Source: Caenorhabditis elegans
Lineage: Eukaryota > Nematoda > Chromadorea > Rhabditida > Rhabditidae
NCBI RefSeq assembly: GCF_000002985.6
Contig: NC_003284.9
Coordinates: forward strand, 5,518,001 to 5,582,000
Length of the DNA stretch: 64,000 bases
Direction of reading: 5' to 3'
Shown: in pieces, positions 46,301 to 58,346 of the stretch
Numbering within the stretch: the stretch's first letter is position 1
Layout of the letters: each line of letters opens with the position of its first letter
The notes under the pieces: model-generated
Database searches by the model: none
Told to the model about the DNA's origin: nothing
What the model saw: only the letters and a program-made list of their open reading frames with translations
Position numbers and translations under genes: made by a program

Positions 46301-48016
46301 CTCATAATCTTTGTTTCTTCCGCGTTTGTTTTCCGACAAAAAGAGAGCTTCCTCTTTTCAACATGTGCTCTTTTTTTTTAAATGACTGCGGATTTAGGGT
46401 GCTCAGCAGTGTCAGTACCACCAAATATGGAAAATAATGCTCTTTCGATGTTCCATTTTTGTGTGAACTAATATTTTTCTTAACATTACTGTCATTGACC
46501 TTAAAGATAAAATATCATCAATGAAGTTGTAGTCTATACTTTATAATTGAAAATGACCAAATGTCATAACGAAACGCAAATTTCAGATTTTTTTTAAATT
46601 TGAACTTTTTCAGTTATTTAGAGCATTCTTGCAGATTTTAACACACAGAATGTTTAAATGCAAACAATTAAAATCCCAATTTCAGCTGAAAACTCAGAGA
46701 AATGTATTTTTTGGTTGACTTCCAGAATTATCGTACTACTTTTTTGAAAACATCACGCACGAAAAAAATTTTCTTAAAAACTTAAATAAAGTACTAAAAA
46801 TAAGCCTAACCTTGTTTTGTTATCTCCGAAAAGCTTTGTTAATTGTTTTCAACTAGCTGCCGTGAACAAAATTTTTTTCCTTCACTGTAGTCAAAAAACT
46901 TCCATTTTATTATTGATGTTTTCTTTTATACATTTTTTAAAATTTTACCCTGTGATATTAAGGTCATATGAAATTAGTGATGAAAAATGTGTGAAAAATG
47001 TGTGAAAACAACAAGGTGCACATTTTTTTTAAATGAATTTTAACCAGTCTATGTGAGAACAATTTCTTCGATTTTCATGAAACTGGGTAATAGATGCTTG
47101 CTAGTCTTTACCACACACTGACCCCACCTTATCGTGAAGTCGTTTAAAGTTTAAATGTAAGTTTAATATTTTAATAGCACATTCTGTTTTTTGAGTGGGT
47201 CTCACCACGACAGTTCCAGTGATCGCTCTAAGCTTCAAATTTCACATAATTATTCATTTAAACGTTAAAAACACGTTTTCGAAATTCCGTTTTCTAAACT
47301 GCTCACAGAAGGAGAGAATTTACCATAGAACATTAAGAACCTAGTTTATAATAAGTTTTTGCAAATAGATACCCCTGCGCATATCGATTTCAAATTTTAG
47401 CGGCATACTTTGAAGAGATGAGATTCCTGTTGACAAGAAGCCAACTATTTTTCATTTCACCCTCCAGAAAGTGCAATCTGCTCATAAATATGTAAATTCT
47501 TTCATTTCCGGTGAAGGAAAAAATGAGGAAAAAGCAGGAGGCGAGCAAAAAAAAAACCAGTGGCTATCGAAGAGACACAGCAGCGCTGTGTCTTCTGTGG
47601 TGAACTGTGATTCTCTGTGGCGTACATATTTAAAGACGACACCACCGCCATGTGTTTCGAGACTCATCAGTCGCTTCAAAATGTGCTGATTTATGTCGAA
47701 TTAATTTGTTTTGTGTATGCTCTTCCGGTGCTCTAGACTGCTACAGATGTGTGTTTGCCGGTCTGCTAATCCATTTTCCAAACTCTACATTCTTCCAGAA
47801 CGGCTCACTTATAGCAATTATGTAGGAAGATAATCCCAAGAGCTCATGATTTATTCAATCACAACCACCCTTCCTAGCGTGTAAGAAAAAACCAAAACTG
47901 ATGAGCAGTAGTGTCTTCCAACATTTATCCTTTATTTCATCGATGATTTATTTGCTCGGCACAATTTGTCGTAAGGAGGGAACACCTCTTCATAGATACT
48001 TCATTTGAAATAATTA
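43323..48016 (+). other. Long intron of the right-hand gene
   Basis: No convincing exon. At 45480-45620 lies a G+C-rich patch with gcctgcctcacccgcc and caggcaggcatctgac in inverted relation, the look of a dispersed worm repeat remnant. Open frames at 44628, 45401, 46065 and 47471 are low in complexity or lack splice partners. Confidence 0.5.
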
Positions 48017-48080
48017 ATGTCTAAGAAGATCAAATTTCCGGATAGCGTTTTCGAAGGCGAAAGAGCCGTCGGAATCATGT
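48017..48080 (+). CDS. Possible short alternative first exon
   Basis: An ATG in aattaATGTCT opens MSKKIKFPDSVFEGERAVGI and reaches a GTAAAG donor after the first base of a codon, the same phase 1 as the shared exon and cassettes D-G. The sequence looks like a protein N terminus, but it is short and has no family support. A chance ORF with a chance donor is possible. Confidence 0.3.
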
Positions 48081-48639
48081 GTAAAGTAACAAGGACTTCA
48101 TCCCCTTTTTATCAGGTTAACTCATCAAACATTTTTGCGGTGTGTGAGCCAGGCCAGATTTGCTTTTATGCTTGTTCATATTTTACGATTTGCTCATGGT
48201 GCCCATTTTCAAAGTTTATTAAATTATCTTTTGGCTAGATGCGAGTGTAATTTGAATAATTTGAAATCGGCCACAGAAATATAGAAAACGAAAACAGACA
48301 CAGCCACATTAACAAATTTTCCATTGTTTTTCTTTACTGAAATTTCACAAAATATTAGGATTTTTTCGCTTCACAAAATCCAGTTGTTGTTTAAAATTTA
48401 AGTTCAAAAGTTAGCTTTCGAATTTTATTCTAGTCTTGAAATTATGTCGCCAAATATTTCATAATAAAATTATTTAAAATTTTGTTATAATGAGAATAAA
48501 TTAAATAATATCCTCTACAATTCGATTGTAAAATTTTTTTTGAAACATTATTTTTAAACCTACCAGGTAGACTGAACACAAAAAGAAACAGGGGACGGTA
48601 ATCGAAACTTGGAAATCCCACTTTTTTCAAAATGGTTGA

Positions 48640-48905
48640 AAACTAGAACTTTCGGCAAATATCGGTTTTTTAATTTTTTGATATTTCGGTTTTTTCCGGC
48701 ATTTGTAATTGCCCAAAATCAAATTGGCAAACGGCACATGCAATTTCAGCAATTTTGGTTGTTTCCACAAACGCCAAAATTACCGAAAATTTTATAAACC
48801 AGCAATTGCTAAAATTTCCAGAATATTGAAAACTAGAAGTTTCCGAAAAAGCTTAAAATTTGGCATACATGCGCCCACCCCCAATACCGTCCACCGGGTA
48901 GGTCC
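48640..48905. repeat. Probable dispersed repeat (TTTGCCG/CGGCAAA-rich)
   Basis: The stretch is dense in words such as ttcggcaaat, atttcggttttt, ccggcatttg, attgcccaaaat and accgaaaatttt. It ends in a G+C-rich tail (gcgcccacccccaataccgt). Such mixed sense and antisense CGGCAAATT words are typical of dispersed worm repeats. I cannot name the family. Confidence 0.45.
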
Positions 48906-49009
48906 AAAATAAATGTTGGTCTAAAAAGTTTTTTCTCAATGATAAAATAGATTTATTTCCCGCTAGGCGTGTAAATTGCACTTCATGATCTGTCCTTATT
49001 TAGTTTGAG

Positions 49010-49377
49010 TGGATGAGGGGGGTGTCGAGTTTTGTCAATGTGGCAGAAGAGGGTAGCTGCTCTCTTAGAGCCTTACTGAGAGCAGAGACAAGATTGTTTC
49101 GTTTTTCTTGGCTCTTTCGCGCCCCACGACGGCGTGATAGTGACTGTGAGCCCTCTCTCCTCTTCACAAGAGAGGGCCGCTCCCGGGGGAGAATCCGGAA
49201 ATAAGCGCAAGCGATGTGTCAATTCTTTTCTTTCATGCCATACCAGAAAAAGGCTCGGGCTCTTCATCTCGGTGCCACATTCTCACAGAACGTGCCCTAA
49301 GTGGCAATCAGACCTTATTCAATATTCTAACTATCCTTTATTCGAACACCTGATAAGCTAGAAATAAGATAGAAACC
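49010..49377 (+). promoter_or_regulatory. Likely promoter/5' UTR of cassette D
   Basis: A clear rise in G+C (about 49010-49300) directly precedes the ATG at 49378. It includes gagggccgctcccgggggag at 49163-49182. Open frames on both strands here reflect base composition rather than coding. Confidence 0.4.
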
Positions 49378-49829
49378 ATGAGGCAGCTCAACGAGCCAAG
49401 TGTTTCGGCGGCCCGAAGACCTTCATCTTTCGATCCAGAAACCTTGGCACATCATAACTCACCTCCACATTGGGGACCGAGTAGTAGTGTTCCTGGCGAA
49501 CAGACAACGACTTCGGCTTCTGCCACCACAGGCCAGAGAACATCCTTCTCCGGACCATCTCCGTTTTCCTCACTGTGTCTTTCCGTATTAGCGGCCACTC
49601 CACAACCGCGGATGGTATGTTTATGTTTTTAATTCTGCTTTGTGTCGTCGTCCTCATCATTGTCAAAAAACTTTACTCTTTTGTTCTCCTCTTTCTCTCC
49701 GTTCCATTATTTCAAAAAAATCTTGAATCAATCAGATCAATGCGAGAATTGCGATGACGGTAGATGCCCCCAGTATTCGAACAGAGAATATCAGATATTT
49801 TCCGAAAAAGGGGAAAACGCCAAAGAAAC
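49378..49829 (+). CDS. Cassette D: alternative 5' exons
   Basis: Exon 49378-49614 encodes MRQLNEPSVSAARRPSSFD and continues Ser/Thr/Pro-rich to ATPQPRM. It splices in phase 0 to 49736-49829, which encodes INARIAMTVDAPSIRTENIR and ends KKGKTPKK plus one base before GTGAGT. The phase-1 donor matches the exon 43199-43322 and the other cassettes. The product is probably disordered and basic. The family is not recognised. Confidence 0.7.
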
Positions 49830-52800
49830 GTGAGTTTTTTGTTAATATCCCTCTAATTTTAAATGTTAACCCGAAATATCCATTTTGACACTCCACTGAA
49901 TCAAGTGGTAATTTTTCAACGGTAAGTGGTCGGCATTAATCACTGAGTAAGAGAGTGCCCACAATAAATGCGGGCTACAAATGAAAAATGTGATTTCACA
50001 AGGAATATTGTTTCGTAGAGAGCAAGAAAACATGGGTAACATTAAATAAATATTGCATATCTTGAACGACAACCTGGAAAACTGGACAACAAAAAAATAA
50101 TAATAAAATCCTAAAATGCATTGCTCATTCATTCAACCTTTTAAACAACTTCCGTCATTTAAAAATGATGGTCTCAAAGTGAGAATTCGTTTCGTAAATG
50201 CATATTTGTGTGTGTTTTTTTTGTTTTTCACAAACCACTTCCGTTTCATTTTACTATGTCACTATTTTTGTTGTTTTTGACGCGCGGCGCTCAAGAACGC
50301 ACTTGTTGTGCAATGTGATAAACTTCAGAAAACCAAAGATAAAGCAAAAAAAAAAAGATGTTCTAAGGGTGTATTGGGAGTTGGGGATATCATAAACATG
50401 CCATTTACCTCAAGTAGAAATTTACAAAAAAAATCAGTTGCCATTTGTTAATGAGTATTTTCGGTTCTCATGGACTTCGATTTTTTTTAACATAAAAAAT
50501 TGGTTTTAAAAAAATTGGTTAATTACCAATTATAATTACTAAAAAATCTATAATTTTGTACAAGTTTTTTTGTGGATTTTTCAACTTTGCAAGTTTTTTT
50601 GCCGACTTTTGTTAGTTTTCTGTTGTAGCCCAATTTTTACTGGCTCTTCTCAGTATTTTTTTTGTAGATGTATTTTAAAACATCATAAAAAAGAATATAG
50701 AAAAACCAGTTAAATTCATCGGAACACTCCAAACGCCGACAGGACCAAATAAGTTAGTAAGGAAGTTAACCGAAACTTTCAAAAAATTATTGAAAAACTT
50801 AGATGATTTTTATAGATTTTTTACAGTTCACAATAACAACATTGCCATCTGTTTTTGATATAAATTTTGCTCTAAAATCAATTTTTTCCAATCGAACAAT
50901 CGAATATGTTTTTAATTATTATTTCAAATTAATACGATTATCAACAAAAAATATGTAGTATTGTGTTCTAAAATAAAATAACTAAATTTTTGAATTGTAT
51001 GAAAAACGTATGATTTTTCAGATCTGGGAAGCTCTAAAACAAGCCTTTGAGTCATTTATGTAGTGTTTCGCATACATATTATGTTTTGTTTGACTAAATT
51101 TAACATTTAATTTTCCCATTGTGGCACTTCCTTCGAAAAAAACGCTTTTTTTAGCCAAATAATAGCATTAAATTAGTTGATAAAATTGTGGTTTCTTCCA
51201 TTACTAGTTTAGAACTTCAAGTTTTTCTGTTCGACATGATTGCTTCCTGTTTGTGGGTAATTTTCAATAAAAAATATTTGCAAATCTTTCAATTTACCCC
51301 ATTTTTATCGGTCCTGGACAACAAACTTGGCTTTTCACACCTATTTTAAAGCTTACAACTTTCTGCTTCGTAGTGATCCTTTAGAATATGTACCCACACC
51401 TAATACAAAGTTTCACCTGCAGTGAGAAAAATAGTACGGAAAAAGCAGAGTTTTTTAGTAGTTGACAAAAGACAAAAAATAGAAAATAAGAAAAGCGTAC
51501 ATGTTTCACAAGTCACTTCATCTTTTTGATGGAATAATTGGAATGTAATAGCAGGTTGCAAATACCCGTACTTGCTTTCCGGTAAAAAGTGGTTCGTTCG
51601 CTTTGAAACATAACTTTTTTGCAGAAGAACTCTTTCTGAACTTCTCTTCTTTTTGGTTCTTCAGTTCATAAAGTAGTCTTAAATATTCTTTGGGCCGTCT
51701 TTTTTCCTGAGAAGTTCGCCAGGGAGCCGTGAATTATTGCTCCATCGCTTTCAGTTTATTGTTTTACCACAAGACACTGCTGTTTGGTAGAACACTATTT
51801 AACGCCTTTATTGATTTTTTTTAAATTAAAGGTGGAGTATCGTCAGTGTGGAAAATTAAAAAACATACAGTGCTAAAATGTTCAATTATTCGAGTAAAAC
51901 ACGCAGCAATGCTAGAAACTTGTCAACTGATCTATATTTTTGGAGAATTTTGCAATTCATCAAATCTTTGACGTTAAAAGTTTTGTAAAATCTGAAATTT
52001 TTTAGATTGTTTAAATAAATTACAATAAATGTACTTAGACGTCTTCACTGACAATGCTCCGTCTTTAATAATTTTCCTGATTCATGTAAACACGAAAGAA
52101 GAAACACTTCCGAAGTCAGTGCCAAACAGTGACGAGTTTTTTGCTCTCAATGCGTTGCCTAAAGTGACAATTTGTAAACTAATTCCGCTAGTCCGCATAA
52201 GTTTCCTACATTGTAAATAAAATAGAAAACACATGTCAAGTTCTTGTTTAATTTTTTTCTTTGTGCCGAATCACATAGTTTCACTTTTTGTAAAAAATTT
52301 AAACTCGGAAAATGATTAAATTTATGTACCGTTTTTTATACAACGAGCCAAAGAAGCATAAACTTTTAGATAATTAAACAAAAATTTTTTTCTCGTTTTC
52401 ATGTCAAATTTTTTTCGCCGGATAACGTTTTTCTAGACTTGGAAATTGTTTTTTCCGACCCTTTTGTGTATATCTTTTGTCTTTTGTCCAACTATTTGAG
52501 CAATTTCAATTCTTTTCTCTCTTGCTGCCAAATGTCTCCAAGAGTTCTCCACTCATTTTGGTAACCCAATTGTGCAAAACTAGACGGATGGTTCATGTGA
52601 TTTAGTCAATTTCCGGTGCATTTTGAACAGACATTTTGAGTTCAGTCTATGATGTCAATGTGTTTAGATTCCAATTTTTCTCCTAACTTAAAATTTTTAA
52701 TTAAATTATTTTGTTGATAATACTTGTGTACATTTTTGCTATTAAGAATAATAATTACAACGTGAATATTAATGCTAAGAAATTTAGTTTTAAAATAAAA

Positions 52801-55031
52801 TATATATCCAAAAACTGGGTCGAAGCAGTGTCTGTGGCTGTGCGCCAACTGTCTAGTTCGGTGATTGTCCAAAAAATTTTAAATTGCATTAATGATACAA
52901 TTTCCAAATTCCTATAGATTTCTATAATAATTTTTCAAACTTTCGGATTTTAAATAATAGTTAAATTTGAAAATTGCGGAAATTTTCGTCACTTTCCGAA
53001 AGTTTTCCATCACATCGCTTGATGATTCAAAAATAAATAATTTTGAGGTAACCCTCCTACACGGGTTGGCAATTTTTGAAGAAGAAAAACAAGGAGATTT
53101 GAGAATGCAAGTTAGACATTTGAGATCTTAACATAAGCCAGAAATGGGTCCGATTTCCATTTGGAATGTCTTTTTGTGCGCATCCGATGCTCCACATTCC
53201 CGCAACCAAAATATGTTTGATCTGAAAGAAGGAATGAGAGAACATTGAACAAAAAAAGCAATTCAAAAACGACCGGCTCCTTGATTTCCATTTGCAACAC
53301 CAAGGTCTTAAATGTGTTTTTTTCTGCTTTCAGTTTACTTCTACGCTATGTACAAAACCTTTCAAGATTTCCACAAATTGTTGGCGATTGAATTTTAAAT
53401 CAGTACATATATATTTCGAATTATTTCACTCGTGTCATGCTGTCCCTCCACGCGTGGAGGTGTAGAAGTGAATTTTTAATTTCAGTGAGAACATGTTTGA
53501 GAATATTTTGCGTGTGTACTGCAATATAAAATAAAAGTAGTTCGGTCTGTACAGCGGCTAGGAAACATCAGAGAAAAAGACCAGGAAACACTCCATTTCG
53601 ATGATTAGAATCTAGTATCAATCAGTTTTAAGTTCAAATGGGAAGGCTTGAAATGATGAAGCCTAGCAGGTGATTCTCGGTGGTTATTATGAATGAACAC
53701 TGATGGAAGAGAGAAGAAGCCCAACTACAGCTTAAGCTCATTTCCTGAGGACGCACTTTTTTAGATTCATATCAAATATTGTTTAGTATGATTAATTTTT
53801 ATCCAACGATTGCGCTTGGTTTGGACCATTATTTAAAAGAAATGCATAAATTTCAATAATTTCGGACAGCACATTGTGACTCTTTAATTCCATGAAAAAA
53901 GGACCAGAGGCTGTTTACTATTTGAGGACGGCTGGCTCCAAAACGGCTGCTTTTTGACCATCTGGTGCAGCTCAATATTCCTAATATAGGATTTGTTTTA
54001 AGAGTCCTAATTGCTAGAATTTTGAAAACTTATTGTCACTTGCGTGGTATATGTATTCCTAAAACGTTTTAAAACAAAAAACTCAATTTTATTCAACACT
54101 TGAAATTTGTTTTTTGCTGCGCCCGAAGTACCAACATTTTGTTAAATTTATAAAAATCAAAAGGTGAATTCTTTTTGTATTTTTGGTTCAGAAATAATAA
54201 TTTGAGTACTTTAAATTGAAAATAGTATGTATTACGTAAAACAAGTATTTAGTAGTTTATTATTATAAAGATTAATATTTTCCAGCTTTTTAGGTACAGC
54301 TTCTACACAATTACTTATTATACTTTTTTCATCATTTCTAGGCTTAGAAAAATCATTTGATACATTTTTGGCTACAGTCTACACAAATACTATCAAAAGT
54401 TTATGTGCTCCAAAAAAATTTGCAAATCTAGAAATCCTCGTTTTGATCTGCTTACTTCATTTATTCCACATTGCTCATGAACTCCCAAAGGATCATATCG
54501 TTTTGTTTATTTTTTACTTTCAAAACAGATGATGTTCCTCCTCAAATTTTCCCCCAAAAATAGGCGTTCCTCACTTTTCCTACGCGTTTTTTTCTCAAAA
54601 AAGGCCACCCACCTCGCGTCTCAAACGACAAAATAGTGAGAGATGCGTCGCCGCCGAAAAATTCAACAAATTAATTAATTGGTCCGGGAGAGATGAGGAG
54701 GCTCAAGTCAGTCAACGGCGCGCGCCCCGAAAAACAGCTTCCTATACATCCGTTCTTGTCTTTGCGGCAATGCACCAATTGCTCTCGGGGTGCGAATTGA
54801 GCCATTAGCCGATTCGGCTCCACCCCTCAGCGCTAAGAAACGTGTGCTCGGGCGCGCGAGAGTGTGACACAGCGCAGGCGGAGCCTCAATAACTCATCTT
54901 TGGACACCTTCTGTCCTACAACTCCCGCTAACTACCATCTCCGTAGTTGTGCAATTTCCAATCCCAGTTATCTATATTTATCTATTATTCGCATCTTCCC
55001 TCATTTTATCTTGAATTAACTTTGTATAATT
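49830..55031 (+). other. Long intron and promoter region before cassette E
   Basis: Mostly AT-rich DNA with no supported exon. The last 450 bp (about 54580-55030) rise sharply in G+C and CpG (for example cggcgcgcgccccg at about 54716-54729), which marks a probable promoter for the exon at 55032. Open frames at 52029 and 52711 look like chance. Confidence 0.5.
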
Positions 55032-55296
55032 ATGGAGTCGAATCTTGACGTGGGCAGTTGCCTACTGGACGAGTGCTCGAGCGCCGGATCGCATCGCAAA
55101 CTATCAGCATTATCAGCAGCGTCCAGTCTCCACGCCCCATCAGAATCCTCGATGAGCCGGAAGCGAAGCATTCGGGAGCGAATGGCCGAAATGGCAGATA
55201 GCAGGAGGAATCCGAAAAAGCCAACTCCACCTAGTATTTTCGAAGCTGCACAGTTGATCGGCAAATTTTCCGGGCAACGCATTGATTTGTTATCAG
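55032..55296 (+). CDS. Cassette E: alternative first exon
   Basis: A single 265-nt exon starts MESNLDVGSCLLDECSSAGS. It has a basic Ser/Arg block (SMSRKRSIRERMAEMADSRR) and ends IFEAAQLIGKFSGQRIDLLS plus one base before GTAAGTG (phase 1). The ATG lies just after the G+C-rich upstream block. RKRSIRER and RRNPKKPTP resemble basophilic-kinase or nuclear-import signals, which is inference. The helical tail could be a short interaction motif. Confidence 0.75.
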
Positions 55297-57968
55297 GTAA
55301 GTGATATTTCTGTATCTTGTTTTTCGCATTTCACTCTGTTATTTAAATTAAACTAATCTAAATAATATTATAAATGTAATGTGGTTTGATACTATGATCA
55401 GACCCTATAATCAAATTTCCAAATTATATACGAATTCCGATCTGCAGTAACATTTGTTTGAACAGTCAAAAGAAAACAAAATGTTTAGTTCATATAATGT
55501 TGATTAAGCCAATTTTTGAAGACATCCCTTCCCTTCGTAATTGCTTATTTTGAGAACTTTTGGGAAAACAAAATCTAACCAGTCATTACCCATCCAAATT
55601 GGCAGCTCGTTAACCAAATCTTTTCTTAGCCACTCCTTCCGTCTCTAAAATCCCATGAATCATATTCTATGGAATTTGGAAGTGGGTTCTGAGTAACTTT
55701 TGCTGCAAAGCTCCGTGTTCGGTGATGGGAAACACATAAGAGAAAGGGGAAGAAAAGTTTAAAAGAAAGCCCCTCTTTGAGAATTCTGATTATAAATTCG
55801 GCATATCCACTTATTCTTCTTATCCTTTCCGCCGCGAACATTTTCGAAAAAAATGCGAGCAGAACATAAAAAACGAGTAAAGTTAGGCTGTCAAGAAGAA
55901 AGTCTGTTTTATTCATCAAATCCTCGCTCGACATTCACTTACACTCTTACTTTTAATGCAGAGTAAGCTTCTGCTATTCTTGATTGCGTGATGGCCATAG
56001 AAGTCGCTTTCGAGGCAAAGTCGGAAATCTGTGTGTTGAGAAGAAAAGGAAGAATGAGTTAATGAGGGCTAGGAAAAGTGAGACGAGAGCTCGAAATTCC
56101 TGAGAGCACCTAAAAGCGTCCACCCAAAGAGTGTTAACGTTATGTTTCCCATTTTGCAAAATTGTCAGATACTTCAAGTACTTTCAACTTTTTCAATAAG
56201 CCCCCGCAACGACAAGGTTGATTCAATTGGTGTGCATCCTTTTTTCATAACACATACACACATGAAATACATCTTCCATACGTTATGTGTATTTGCAAAA
56301 AAAACGCTTCACACCGGAATGACACGTTTCCGCACTCTCAGTTAGCAACAACTGGAGTGTGTTCAAAACAAAAAAAAACGAGAATTCGCAACCAATCTGA
56401 AGATGAAAACGGCTAGTTCAAATGGCTTTGTGCATTCGTCATAGTTGTTTCTCAAAACACTCCCAATGGTTTTATGATACTTAAAAATATAATGAAAAAA
56501 TCTCAAGTTTCACATAATCCATCTTTGTGTCTTTTTTCGAAAGTTATTCTTGACGATGGCGTGGGAAACATATAAACAATACAACAAGAAGTCAGAAGGA
56601 GGAGGATATAGTCAGGAGGAGGAGGAGTGAAAAAGAGCATTTAATGAAAATGCAGTGAATCGTAAAGGACTAGATGTTGTAAATTGTGTGTCTAGTTTAA
56701 TTTTTTACACGAGGAATTCATGAATAAGAAATATAATACAAAGTAAGAAATATGGAAAATTCGAACTAACAAAAAAGGGTATACTGACAATTTTGATAAC
56801 AGTTGTCAAAAAAGGACCATATGCAAAAAAATACGTTTCGTAAATAGTTGTTTGTTTTGAAAATAGGGGTTATTAAAATGTTATGGCTAAATATCATAGT
56901 AAAACAAACTTATACTCTAAAATTAAAACAAAACATTTCTTCGATACATTTTATTTCTATCTTTATTTTGAATTGAGTTTTGGAAATTGTGGAAATTAAG
57001 CTGTATGTTTATTTTTGGGTTTTTTAAACTTTAAAATTTATTTTCCATTTTCCGCCTTCAATCCAATCATACATTTATATTTTAGAACACATTTTTAAAA
57101 GTAGGTCGTATCATCCAAAAATGTATCAAATTTTTTAAAACCATTTTTTGTTGCAAATTTAAAAATCATAAAGAATTTGGATAATTGCATAATCATTTTT
57201 TAAAGAGTTTTTTACAGCACTCTGTCCCTTTGACCCATTTTCTTTAATTTCATACAACCTAAAATTATCATAGTTTTCCCCAAGAGGTAACATTGAAAGT
57301 TAGGAATTTTCATAAACAAATTGCGTTAACGTGAGGAATCTGATAAGAAACGTGGACTACTTTTAATTACAAATTTAGAGAGTGTTGAGAGTTTCAGAAG
57401 AGTTACAGAAGAGTTATTTCAGCCACCATTATGTATCTCATGATTAAATGTATTTCTAATAATAGTTATTTAAAACTATATCATTTGAAATTAATTTACG
57501 GCTTCGAAGCGTTTCGATTTTCAAGAAAATTTTCAGCTTCCCAGGTTTCCCGTTCACTGTTTCCATTCGCCTTTTCCCGCCTGACCTTTTTCCCAAGAAA
57601 CTACTATTCTAAAGTCCGACCTAACATATGCATATAAGTCCTACTATTCAAGTTTCTGGCAACTTCAAGATCCCAAAACGAAAATGTTCTCGAAACTCTT
57701 GCATTACAATGGACAAGTCACGCCAGAGACAATAGGCTAGTAGCAAGTTCTTCGCTGCACTGTTACCCCTAACTGTTTTCTTTGCATTTGTAATCAGGGA
57801 CGTCATATACCAATTGGAGCAGAGTCGTCTTCTTTTTGGGGTGTGAGCCCGGCTTGCTCAACGAAATCCATACATTCGAGAGTACATCCCACTATTCGCC
57901 GAGTGTTTATGTGTCATTCGTGAATCGTGTCCCAGTAGTCTGTGACTGAATGCCCACACATTCAATCT
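55297..57968 (+). other. Intron and promoter region before cassette F
   Basis: No exon supported. A purine tract ggaggaggatatagtcaggaggaggagg sits near 56600-56627. Moderately G+C-rich DNA at 57720-57960 precedes the cassette F start. The frames at 55626-55934 (minus) and 56142 (plus) have no family support. Confidence 0.45.
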
Positions 57969-58346
57969 ATGAGCGCCACAATGTCATCAGCTCGCAATTC
58001 GGTCGTTTCACTATCTTCAAACGGCTCTGTCAAGGTCGAGACTCGATTGGTTAGCAACGAACGGAGCTCTAGTATTCAACAGGAGGGCGCCATGCTCCCA
58101 TCATCCAGCTCCAAAGACGATGATCTCTTATCAACGTCATCGGACGAAGTTGAGAATATGGCGACCAGGACTTTACAGCAACTTGAAGAGGTGTGTGTCT
58201 ATTAAATTTTTTGGTTTCCGGATTATCGTATTTGTTTCCGCTGTAGAGTACATCAATCATCTCGGCCAACAGCGACGATGACTCGGTGAAAAAAGAAAAG
58301 CAAGCTGAAAAGGATGTGGAGAAAGGAAATGGAAAAGAGGAAAAAG
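57969..58346 (+). CDS. Cassette F: alternative 5' exons
   Basis: Exon 57969-58190 starts MSATMSSARNSVVSLSSNGS. It is Ser-rich and acidic (SSSSKDDDLLSTSSDEVENM) and ends QQLEE before GTGTGT. It joins in phase 0 to 58247-58346, which encodes STSIISANSDDDSVKKEKQ and a Lys/Glu tail, ending one base into a codon before a GTAG donor (phase 1). The Ser/Asp/Glu pattern suggests casein-kinase-type phosphorylation sites, which is inference. The frame is also open upstream, but the first real ATG is at 57969. Confidence 0.7.

Noticed and set aside
49388-49666. 92-codon minus-strand frame over cassette D
   Set aside because: Antisense shadow of the coding exon 49378-49614.
55016-55282. Minus-strand frames over cassette E
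   Set aside because: Antisense shadows; the plus-strand frame has the ATG, composition and donor of a real exon.
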